64,000 bases of DNA from Argopecten irradians. Its lineage: Eukaryota; Mollusca; Bivalvia; Pectinida; Pectinidae. Positions 46,985 to 58,900 of the stretch are shown here, one piece after another. Below the pieces are notes generated by a model. That model searched no databases and was not told where the DNA came from. It was given only the letters and a program-made list of their open reading frames with translations. The translations under genes were made by a program, and so were the position numbers. Positions within the stretch are counted from its first letter, which is position 1; each line of letters opens with the position of its first letter. The stretch is from the NCBI RefSeq assembly GCF_041381155.1, contig NC_091142.1, forward strand, positions 31,423,528 through 31,487,527, given 5' to 3'.

Positions 46985-49900
46985 CTAGAAAAAAAGAGAA
47001 ATTATAAAACATTGGTTATGCATATTGTACATAACTGAATCGAATGGTATTTAAGAAATTTGAGAAAAATATTTTCTTTATGGAGAAAAAGAAATGTCAA
47101 AATTTTACACATAAAACATGATTATTAAAAGAGAGACATTACAAAGTATGTCCCTAACATCAGAAAGGTTACTGAACAATGACTGAACACAATACCCGGG
47201 TATGTGAACTACCTCTTAATATATACAAAACAATTGCTGAACATCAAGAAGAAACAGAAATATATAATGTAGATATATTCAATATGATTTAACACCATTA
47301 GTGTCAAAAATAAGAATGATTTTGAATTTTATCACCTTTTCTTTTGCTTTTTTTCTCTTAAAAAGTCCAGTGCCTGCAACAAGGAAATACAAAAAATTTA
47401 CAAACTACATGTACAAATACAAAAAATAAACATACTACATATACATATACAAGAAATTAATATACTACAGATACAAAAATTAACATACTACATGTACAAA
47501 TACAAAAAAAAAACATACTATGTACAAAGTTTTTGAAATTTTCGTATATAAAGTCAAAACAAGGAGCCACAAAGCATGGCATTATCCCCCATGCCCTGCA
47601 GTAAGTATAAAAACTCAAATACACCAATTTCGAAGTAATAATTATTCAAGTATAGCTTTAAATGCATGCGATTATTGTAAAACTGAAAAAAGATAACAGC
47701 AGGTAACAAAAAGAAACAGTAAAACAAGTTTCATGGAGCTGCATTTAACAGTTTTGGAGTTGTAGCCCGAAAACAAAATGAAACTGTAATTTTGTATTTT
47801 TGACTGAGTTTCCATGGTAACAGAAAAAATTCCAAAAATTGATGGTCCACAACAGCAAAAGGCACAACTTAGGCACTTGTCTGATATATATATTCAGAAA
47901 GTTTCATGGAGCTGCCCTGAACGGTTTTTGAGTTATAGCCCGGAAAAGAATTTCGGACGGACAGACCGAGGGAGACTAAATTAAATTTAATATCCACCGT
48001 TTAATCGTTAACAACATACCTTTTACTTTCTCCTGGTCAGGGTTGGGGTCAAACTCTGACACAAACTCCCCAAATGTGTCAACCTTTCCTAAACTCATCC
48101 TACAATGACGTGATAGAAAATTCTACATCATTACTGAACTTAAACGCATTTTGTTAAAGGGGAAAGTCATAATTCTAAACATAGCAAATCATTTCAATAA
48201 TATCAGAATAAAGTAAAAACTAATTACTTTGGACTGTGTCTTTTCCATAAAAGGTCAGGGTTCAGAAGCCCAGGGTCAAGGTTCATGGCAGTGTCAAGCT
48301 TAGTCATGCTGTGACGTAGATGGCTGGTGTCCCTCGCTAAGTAGGTATTTTTGGACGATCGACTCTCACTCCCCGCGCTGTGACTACTGTGTTCAGAGGA
48401 GGCATCGCTAGCTGAAAAACAATACAGCTTGAAATCACAATTATTTTGTTATGCTTATTGGCAAGGATTTTAACATCAGGTATCTGGAAATCTTGATGCT
48501 AAACACTTCCATATAGAGTAAAACAATTTATAAAGAACCGCTAACAAAGTCAAGGTTATAACAGTACTATTCATTCTCTGGTCATTTAAGCTGATTGTAA
48601 TATGTATACATTTAACAAACTATGCTTGTAACAATTAATTTTGCTGGTACCCAGAGGTTCGGTATAACAGTACATCTCTATATCACATTCAGTTTTCAAA
48701 AGCAAATGTTTAGCATAATTTGGCACTGAACTTTTATTGTTGGACTTGCCTTTATCCTATGTAAACAGAAGTGGTGGAATGTATCCAATATATTACACAT
48801 CTTTTTTCTGTTCTGAATTATGTTTTTATACTGACCAGTACGTTTACGTTGCCGGGGAGGGTAATTGGCCGTTTCTACTGTACTGACCAGCTCAGACAGG
48901 TACTTGTAGTAGACATCACTGTGAAGGTATGCTGAGAAGTAGGTCTGGAAACAAATTAAACACAAAAAACTACAAAACAACTTCTATATGGCAATGCTCA
49001 ATATTACATCCTGCCTTTATGTTAAAGCTGACAATGCAAGTTAAAAAGCATGCATTTGAAATAAATTTTTTTTTTTTTTTTTGAAAATTGTTTCTGAGAC
49101 ATTCCCCAGTTATGACAGTGTCGTATCCAAGGAAGTGGCAGCCATTTTTATTTTTGCTTTGCTTAGTTACCTTCACTGGCCAACCCCCTATATAAAGCAC
49201 GGGACTAGACACACGTACGTCATTTCAAACATAACTTGTCTCGTATAGACATGCCGCGATATTGCAAATAACAATGTCAAACTGAAAATAAACACTGCAC
49301 TCACCTGACAAGGTTTCATTGAAATAATACATGAATGTGTTGTCAGCTAAATTCCAAATAATATCCAAAACGAGCTAATGAAACACTTCAATATGCACTA
49401 GGTTTTACACGTACACCGACACGTGTATGTACTTGGTACAGTAGTTGTCGCTTGTTCAGGACAGGTAGTCACGTGCACATGGCCAGTCGAGTACATCGGT
49501 TACGATAACATCCGTGGAGATATGTGGACGGTTAATCATTTGGATTTCTATTCATTTGTGTGGAAATTTTATTTTGACAAACATGTAAATGACAGCTTAG
49601 AGGATTTGATGTATTTTGTTGCCAAACAAGCCCCATATACCTTTATAGGTAAGTGTTTTGTTTACGTAATAGTAGGTGATACACAGTGGACAACTGCCAG
49701 GTGTGTATGTACGTGTATAGACTGATCGCACGTGTGTCGATTCACGAGCTTTATATAGGGGTCGGTGAAAGCATCGGATACAGACAGAGCGAAAAACAAA
49801 AATGGCTGACCTCGATAGGGGGTTGTCTCATAAACGATTCTTGAAATACAAGTGTGCTTAATTTCTTTAATCTCAATTTAAAGTTTTTTAACTTGCATTG

Positions 49901-52900
49901 TCACTTTAACAATCATTTAAATCAGAGGTTGACTTTAGTTAACATCATATTAAATCAGAGAGGTTGACTTTATGTTAACAATCATATTTAAATCAGAGAG
50001 GTTGACTTTATGTTAACAATCATATTTAAATCAGAGAGGTTGACTTTATGTTAACAATCATATTTAAATCAGAGAGATTGAGACTCAGAGCTTGGTTTTC
50101 AGGAACTCAGATTCACATTCAATACCATATTTCCATCCAAGCTAAAAAGTGATGGAGATAAATCAGATAGTGTAAGACTTAACTTCACATTTCTCCGATT
50201 ATATCTTTTCCCCCATGCCATAAAACAATGATTTAATATAAACATAAAGCAGTCTCCAAATTAAGCTTATCTTACTGATTTTTAGAATTAAGAAAGTATG
50301 AAATCCAGGATTTGGTTTATTACAGAATAATCATTTACTTTTCATTATCAAATTAGTGAACTGGAGATGATTGGCTTTAGCTGTTGTGTATATAGACAGA
50401 CCTGTCTATATGGACCATCCAAGGGACAATACAGGGTTGTTATAGCCAAGTGCTTTTTATACACAAGTTAAATTATGATGAAATTGACAATTTAGGATAC
50501 TAAGAAAGTAGTCTCGTTAAGCAGGTGGTCTTTATACAGAGGTGGTTAAGGCAGGTTTGACTATATAACATTACCTTTTCTATTGCTTTACCTGTATATT
50601 ACATTACCTTTTCTATTGTTTTAAGGACTTTATGTCTATATTACCTTTTCTATTTTTCAAGGACTATATTTCTATATTACCTTTTTTATTGTTTTAAGGA
50701 CTATATTTCTATATTGCCTTTTCTATTGTTTTAAGGACTATATTTCTATATTACCTTTTCTATTTTTTAAGGACTGTATTTCTATATCACCTTTTCTATT
50801 GTTTTAAGGACAATATTTCTATATTACCTTTTCTATTTTTTAAGGACAGTATATCTGTATTACCTATTCTATTGTTTAAGGACTGTATTTCTGTATTACC
50901 TTTTCAATTGTTTTAAAGACCATATTTCTGTATTACCTTTTCTATTGTTTTAAGGACTATATTTCTGTATTACCTTTTCTATTGTTTTAAGGACTATATT
51001 TCTGTATTACCTTTTCAATTGTTTTAAGGACCATATTTCTGTATTACCTTTTTTATTGTTTTAAGGACCATATTCGTATTTTACCTTTTCAATTGTTTTA
51101 AGGACCATATTTCTGTATTACCTTTTTTATTCTTTTAAGGACCATATTCATATCTTACCTTTTCTATTGTTTTAAGGACAGTATTTCTATATTACCATTT
51201 CTATTGTTTTAAGGAATGTATTTCTATTTTATTTTTTGTATTGTTTAAAGGACCATGTTTCTATATTACATTTTCTATTTTCAAGGACTATATTTCTATA
51301 TTACCTTTTCTATTGTTTTAAAGACTATATTTCTATATTATTTTTTGTATTGTTTAAGGACTGTATTTCTATATTACCTTTTCTATTTTTAAGGACTATA
51401 TTTCTATATCACCTTTTCTATTGTTTTAAGGACTATATTTCTATATTGCCTTTTCTATTGTTTTAAGGACTATATTTCTATATTACATTTTCTATTGCTT
51501 TAAGGACTATATTTCTATATTGCCTTTTCTATTGTTTTAAGGACTATATTTCTATATTGCCTTTTCTATTGTTTTAAGGACTATATTTCTATATTACCTT
51601 TTCTATTGTTTTAAGGACTATATTTCTATATTGCCTTTTCTATTGTTTTAAGGACTATATTTCTATATTACATTTTCTATTGCTTTAAGGACTGTATTTC
51701 TATATTACCTTTTCTATTGTTTTAAGGACTATATTTCTGGTTTTGGCAAAACAATCTGGAAGAGGACCTTCTTCACGACATATATTTTCCTCAACTTCAA
51801 ATCGTATCTTATCATCAAACCCCAGCGGATCTGTAGCCTGTAAAGAAAAATATCTGAAAGAAATGAGAAAAAAAATTAATTCTTTTGTTGTTGTTTCAAA
51901 ATATCTTCAGCCAGGAAGATACCCTATAAGGATAATATATTTGTGTGTAAATTTCAATTCTATTTCAACCTTGTAAGAGAAAATTAAACATATCACCATA
52001 GTGCACATTACTGTCATATAACAGCTCATTTAACCACAAACTTATAATTTTACTTAGATGGAAAATAATTGGGTAGAAAAACATTTATAAGAGTTATTTC
52101 CTTTTTTTTGGAGATTTAATGGGTAATCAAAATAGCGTTGTTAATTAAAAGCGTGTCACACCATTATAGGATACGTACTTGTCGTACAGCACCATGGCAT
52201 CTCTCTGAGCCTCCATGCCGTCGTATTGACCTTCACAGGATGTGAGATGCTGCTGGAAGTTGTCTGTAGCCAACAGGAACTGGAGAAAATGGCTGCCTCC
52301 CTCCTGTTCTAGGTACTCCATAAAATAGAAGAGAGCGCCCTCATTGTATAACACGTCGGCGAGGTGGATCTGTGTACTAGTCAGCATGTTGATCTGATGC
52401 ATGTAGTAATACTCACTCACAAGGAATTCGGCGTAAAACCTTCAATATAAATATATAAGTAAAACTCACAAGAAAGTCGGGGTTAAACCTTCAATATAAA
52501 TATATAAGTAAAACTCACAAGAAAGTCGGGGTTAAACCTTCAATATAAATATATAAGTAAAACTCACAAGGAAGTCGGGATAAAACCTTCAATATAAATA
52601 TATAAGTAAAACTCACAAGGAAGTCTGGGTAAAACCTTCAATATAAATTTATAAGTATAACTCACTCACAAGGAAGTCGGGGTAAAACCTTCCATATAAA
52701 TATAGAAGTATAACTCACAAGGAAGTCGGGGTAAAACCTTCAATATAAATATATAAGTCTGGGTAAAACCTTCAATATAAATAAAAAGTATAACTCACAA
52801 GGAAGTCGGGGTAAAACCTTCAATATAAATATATAAGTAAAACTCACAAGAAAGTCGGGGTAAAACCTTCAATATAAATATATAAGTAAAACTCACAAGG

Positions 52901-55900
52901 AAGTCGGGGTAAAACCTTCAATATAAATATATAAGTAAAACTCACAAGGAAGTCGGGGTAAAACCTTCAATATAAATATATAAGTAAACTCACTCACAAG
53001 GAAGTCGGGGTAAAACCTTCAATATAAATATATAAGTATAACTCACTCACAAGGAAGTCGGGGTAAAACCTTCAATATAAATATATAAGTATAACTCACA
53101 AGGAAGTCGGGGTAAAACCTTCAATATAAATATATAAGTATAACTCACTCACAAGGAAGTCGGGGTAAAACCTTCAATATAAATATACAAGTATAACTCA
53201 CTCACAAGGAAGTCGGGGTAAAACCTTCAATATAAATATATAAGTATAACTCACTCACAAGGAAGTCGGGGTAAAACCTTCAATATAATTACACAAGTAA
53301 GTAATACTCACTCAAAAGGAAGTCAGGGTAAAAAATTCAATACAATTACACAGCACTATAAAATATTGTAAGGGTACCATTATCTGGGTATTCAACAAGA
53401 GGCCAAAAGGGCCTTAACGATCATCTGGTTACATTGGCAATAGTAAAATTAATTATATATGGTGTCACTTTGTCAGGACCATGTCAGGATCATTTTCAAT
53501 CTCTTTCAACAAATTTTATTTCAAACAAGAGGCCTAAGAGCCTTAACATATAGGAAATTAATTAGATATAGTGTCATGGTAGCCATCTTCGATTTGGGAT
53601 CAACCAGAGATGTAACAATACTTTGTCGGGACATGTCAGGATCATTTCATGCAAGTTTCAACCAAATCACACTGGTAGAACTTGAGAAGAAGTTCAAAAT
53701 GTGTTTTCAAGATGGTGGCTGTAGCGGCCATCTTGGATTTTGGATCGATCCGAAAAATAACAACACTTTGTCGGGATCATGTTAGGATCATTTCATGCAA
53801 GTTTCAGCCAAATCGCACCAGTTGAACTTGAGAAGAAGTTCAAAATGCGTTTTCAAGATGGTGGCTGTGGTGGCCATCTTGGATTTCAGATCGACCCGAA
53901 AAATAACAACACTTTGTCGGGACCTTGTCAGGATCATTTTTCTGCAAGTTTCAGCTAAATCGCACCGGTAGAACTTGAGGAGAAGTTCAAAATGTGTTTT
54001 CAAGATGGCGGCTGTGGCAGCCATCTTGGATTTCCGATCAGCCCGAAAAATATCAACACTTTGTCAGGACCATGTCAGGATAATTTCATGCAAGTTTCAG
54101 GTAAAACGCACTGGTTGAACTTGAGAAGAAGTTCAAAATATGTTTTCAAGTTGCGGCTGTGTCGGCCATCTTGGATTTTGGATCGACCCGAAAAATAACA
54201 ACACTTGGTCTGGACCATGTCAGGATCATTTCATGTAAGTTTCAGCTAAATTGCACTGGTAGAACTTGAGATGAAGATCAAAATATGAAAAGTTAACGCA
54301 CGGTGCACAGCGACGGACGAAACATGACGACTATAGGTCATCCTGACCCTTTGGGTCAGATGACCTAAAAATTGTAAAATATGAAAAGGAAGAGGAAATG
54401 ATGAACTTTAATGCCTTTATTTTAGCTACAGAATGGTAAATGTACCATAATTTGGGCAATGTATTCCCATTAAAACACACTGTAGAATATGAAGAGATCA
54501 CCAGCAAAGGATGAATTTGAACTCGGTTATTTAATTTCCTATGAGCTATAGAAATGTGTAGATTAATAGAATCTTTCCCTGCCTAGAGGGTGTGACAACA
54601 AAATCACAACACGAGGGGTGATTCATGAAAGTCTAACCCAAGGCTTGCCAAGGGTTGGACATTCAGGAATTCCCCCGAGGGTTGTGATTTTGTTGTCACA
54701 GCCTCATAGGTAGGGAATGATTACATACCAAAGAAAAAGAGGAGATAATAGCCTAAACAGAAGTATTTTCACCACCACATGAACATGGTGCCATCGCCTG
54801 CATGTCAATATTGATGACATCATCGCCAATGCACGCTACAGTCACACTGCATGAAGTCATGACCTAACGTAATTGTTTTCAGGTTCAAAAGGTTAGCGTG
54901 CACAATCTGTCATTCCCTAGCTATAGGGTTGACAGAGAAATCTCCCACAGCTAAAACCCATGACAAATCAGTGAATGGTGGAAGAATGTCTGGACTATCT
55001 CTGTTATCAGCACAAACAGCAGGTCTCTTGTTACCCAAATAGGCTTCTCTTATGGAAATGATGGAGTTCTCCAAAATGATCTTATACTAGCTTCAATCTG
55101 GAATCAAACACAGGTCTTTAGTGTGAAAAACTATGGCTCTACTGAATGCTCCACCAGCTGGGTGATGTAGACTGTATCTAACACTATGTACTACACACAA
55201 TGACCCCCTCCTTTTATTGTATGAAAGTTCAACTGTGTAAGCAGACAGCTTACCTCTCAGCAGCTTGATACCACAGGTTATAATAAAATAACTTACTCTT
55301 TCTCCATTTTCTTAAAAACAAATTCCTGACAGGAGGAGAAGCACTGTGGATCAACTTGGCCGTCTTCTCTACAAATCTTGTCTGTAAGAAATTAAAAAGA
55401 TAACATCAATTTACAATGACATAAGGGACGACATATCAGAATTAGGATAATGGTCCTACACCTCAGACATTAAATATTGTCTACACTCTATTTATTTAAC
55501 TTATTCACCCCTGAAGACACATTTAGGTTCTTCTAAATCAAAGACTAGATCAGTCCACAATGTAATTTTAGAGGTTAATGAATTAACTCGTGAAAAATAA
55601 TCTTTACAAAGTCGTACACATGGACTTAATTAACTTGAACATGGCATCACCCGGTAAAACTGGGAAGTTTTAGTATCTGAGTTAACTGTGCTTAAATATG
55701 GTGACAACAAAATAATTTGAATCAAACAGGGTCTATAATTTAAATGAATCCAAGCTTACACTGTTCAACTGGGACTCATTCTCTGTGGTCTACTTACGTA
55801 TGGTTTCATTGCGTAATTCGTCCGGAGCACCAATGGGATCTGTTGCGTCATGTGACAGATATTTTTGAAAAATTTTAACAGCATCCCTCTCTATACCTTT

Positions 55901-58900
55901 GTAGGAAAATACAAAACAGTTTCTATATTCATAATCTAATTCAATGAAGACTGGCACACTCAGTGAGCATAATGACAGAGGTCAGTAAGTACTTTTGAGA
56001 GTTGGTTTTAGATAATCTATCCTTGCATTCAGAATCTTATCACCAGTATCTATATTATATTTTCTGGATAAGTCAAATTTCAGGAAGGTGAACTATTACC
56101 GGTATTATTACAGGTATATGTATATATATAAATAACTAATTTTTATCACAGAACTTTTTATATCCATTTTCCATGGTTCTCAATAGCTATATTAGATGAA
56201 GATCAAATCAATTTCTAAAACATTCTTACAGAAATATTTAACTACTTGTGTTTGAAGTATAAATAAAGTTTTAAAAGGTCAGCATACCTGTAGATAGTTT
56301 TGTTTGATAAGAAGCTAAATAAATTATAATATCTTGTTTAATTCCTGATGTAGATGAGAGACCATACATACTTCTTTTTAACTTATCAGCCAGATCTTCT
56401 TGTGATACTCCTCGTTTGACCTTCCTCTCCTCATCTTGTGACCCTGGCCTAGCTATCACAGTAACACTATTAGGATCGCCCTTATCCTCAGACTCCACCT
56501 CAGCCTCATCTACTTCAACACGGTCTACACCCCTGGTATCACGGCCGCCTATATCATCATGGCCTATCACAGCACCAAGCTTTGTTATGTTATCATGTCT
56601 AGAGGACTCCTCCATTGGTGGAGACGTTTCTGTCCTTTGTCCTTCCGATTCTTTATACCTAGACACAGAGTTCACAGAATCTGTCCGTGAATGATCCCTG
56701 AATTCCTGCATTTGACTAGAACATTCACTCAAAGGTGTGTTATCGTTGTTAGATACCGTACTTCCATCAATCCCCTGTGTATCGCTAGTGATCTGTCCGG
56801 GGATTATCTCCCCTGCTATGTCTGAGGACATGACCTTGATATCATCAATAGGCCTACCAGAAGACATACCTTTTTTTGCTGAATTCAAAGAATGCGTTCT
56901 TAGCCTGCTCCATGTAGAAGCTTGGAAGCTTTCAGCATCTAGCCAGAATCGTATATGTTGGGCATTTTTTATAGCATCCATATATTTTATGTATAGACTT
57001 AAGGCATCTTTGTCATTCAAGATCTCCAACAAGGTCTTGGATAATCGTGACGTGGTTTGTGTCCTTGACTGTAAAGATGTGCCACAATCACCTTAAAAAT
57101 AGAAGCAATAAGTACAAAACTGAAGATAAACATTCATATTCTTACTTTATGTCAATAAAGCAAATAAATCCAACCTACAAAACTAAGGGGGAAAAATCAT
57201 TCTAAATTTACATTAATATCAAATTATAATTAATATTTTATTTACGTCAACATTAATTCTAGAGAATAGTTGATTCTTTTCATGGATCAAAACTTATTTT
57301 TGTGATTTTAACTAAAACAAGAAAATACAACATCAAAAATGTTGTGGTCTCAAAAATTTAGCAATGATTAACTATCAAATTATTTTGTAGATAAAATTTT
57401 CACCATCACAATAATTACTGTCTATTTGAAGTATTCTTGATTTTCATAGTTTTATTATGATACATGTATATATATATATATATGACATACCCAAATCTGC
57501 ATTCTGCAGATCTTCAGGAGAGAGTAGGAGTTTAGGAGGTCGACCTTTACCACTAGACTGACTTCCTACAAACAAAGCACAGGGACTGTCAGCAATGTGT
57601 GGTGTATAGCTGCTGATGTATATAATACTTTATTCTAGATAGAATTTAAAGTATGATGAAATATACATAAATTTATTGAAGTGATTGTGTAGCAGGTTAA
57701 TAAAGCAATGCATATACACAGGCATTATGAATTCATTTGATATACCATTTTTGCAATAGTTAGCGCCCCTCTCATTTTCTGGAGAAAATTGTATATAATA
57801 ATCAATAAACGCCTCAATTTCACGGATTTAACAATTTTTTACAACATGTGATGCCTCTAACATTGTATCCCATATTACATGAACTTGCGAATCTTTAACA
57901 TGTGAATCACGAAATGTATTTTAAACGATAAACGGCATATGGAGGATATATCATGGTTTGGTTCACAGTATTTTTCTCTTATATCATGGTTTGCCCCACC
58001 AATTACCATCAGGAGAATCTGGAATTTTTGAGCGGTTATGAGTATCTTCCTACAAACATGGCAGCACTTTAAATACCCGAAGACACTATAGAGTTAAAAG
58101 AATCGCCTTAAAGAAACGTATCATATCGTGAGACAAGTATCGCGATACGTTTTGTATTTTTGGGGCAGGGTAAAATTGCTGCTGATTTGCAGCACTACAT
58201 TTAATGAACCATAAGTACAGAAAGATTAATATGGCTGACTTTTTTTGTCAATAACTTAAATTTTGGTTTATTAATAACTGCCCCCCCCCAACCACCACCA
58301 CCCTTTGTTTAGTGCTCGAACAGGTAACCGGATAACTGGTTCACGGTTCGGTTTGAGCTTGTATCCGGTTAGCATTTTAGCTGTCCGATAATTGCCATAT
58401 ACATTTAATATGGCAAAACACTCCTCACAGTAATGGAATTCCAGTACTAATGACCGTCTTCACATATATTAAAAAGGACATATGTGTTTTCAGAATCGCT
58501 ATTTTGTGAAGAAATTAAAAGTGTTAGGACAACAGTTTTGTTATCGAAAACTGGGAACACACTAAAAGGCTTAGATTTCACTTGGCTTCGTTGCAAGCAT
58601 TCCAGTAAGTATGATCGATGTGAGCAAGTGCCTTATGCAAAAGAAACCATGTGCAGAAATTAGGCCTACTTTGACATTTGAAGTTTTTACACTAATTTCC
58701 ATACAACTTCATTGTTTTATAAAACAAACAAAATAAATCTAATTAAAAGCAATAATTCTTTGTGTCAAATAATTGTTTCCAGAAATATGAGAGCGATCAG
58801 GGTTTTTGTTAAAAGCAGGTTGCCGGAAAAACAGCCGTCTATATCCTAATTTACAACTGGCTATTTTTGTCATAAATAAATATTGGCCACCACAGGGGCC

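Noticed and set aside
49423..49725. 100-codon frame on the plus strand
   Set aside because: It lies in the core of an inverted-repeat element inside an AKAP10 intron, opposite in strand and without homology I know.
52145..52178. Extension of AKAP10 exon F to 52145 as read through by the open frame
   Set aside because: The donor GACAA|GTACGT at 52179 joined to exon G restores DKYFSLQATDP, the family sequence, whereas read-through ends in unrelated residues.
56271..56371. Extension of AKAP10 exon C beyond 56372
   Set aside because: AAAGAA|GTATGT joined to exon D gives KRSIERDAVKIF as expected; the open frame beyond is intron.
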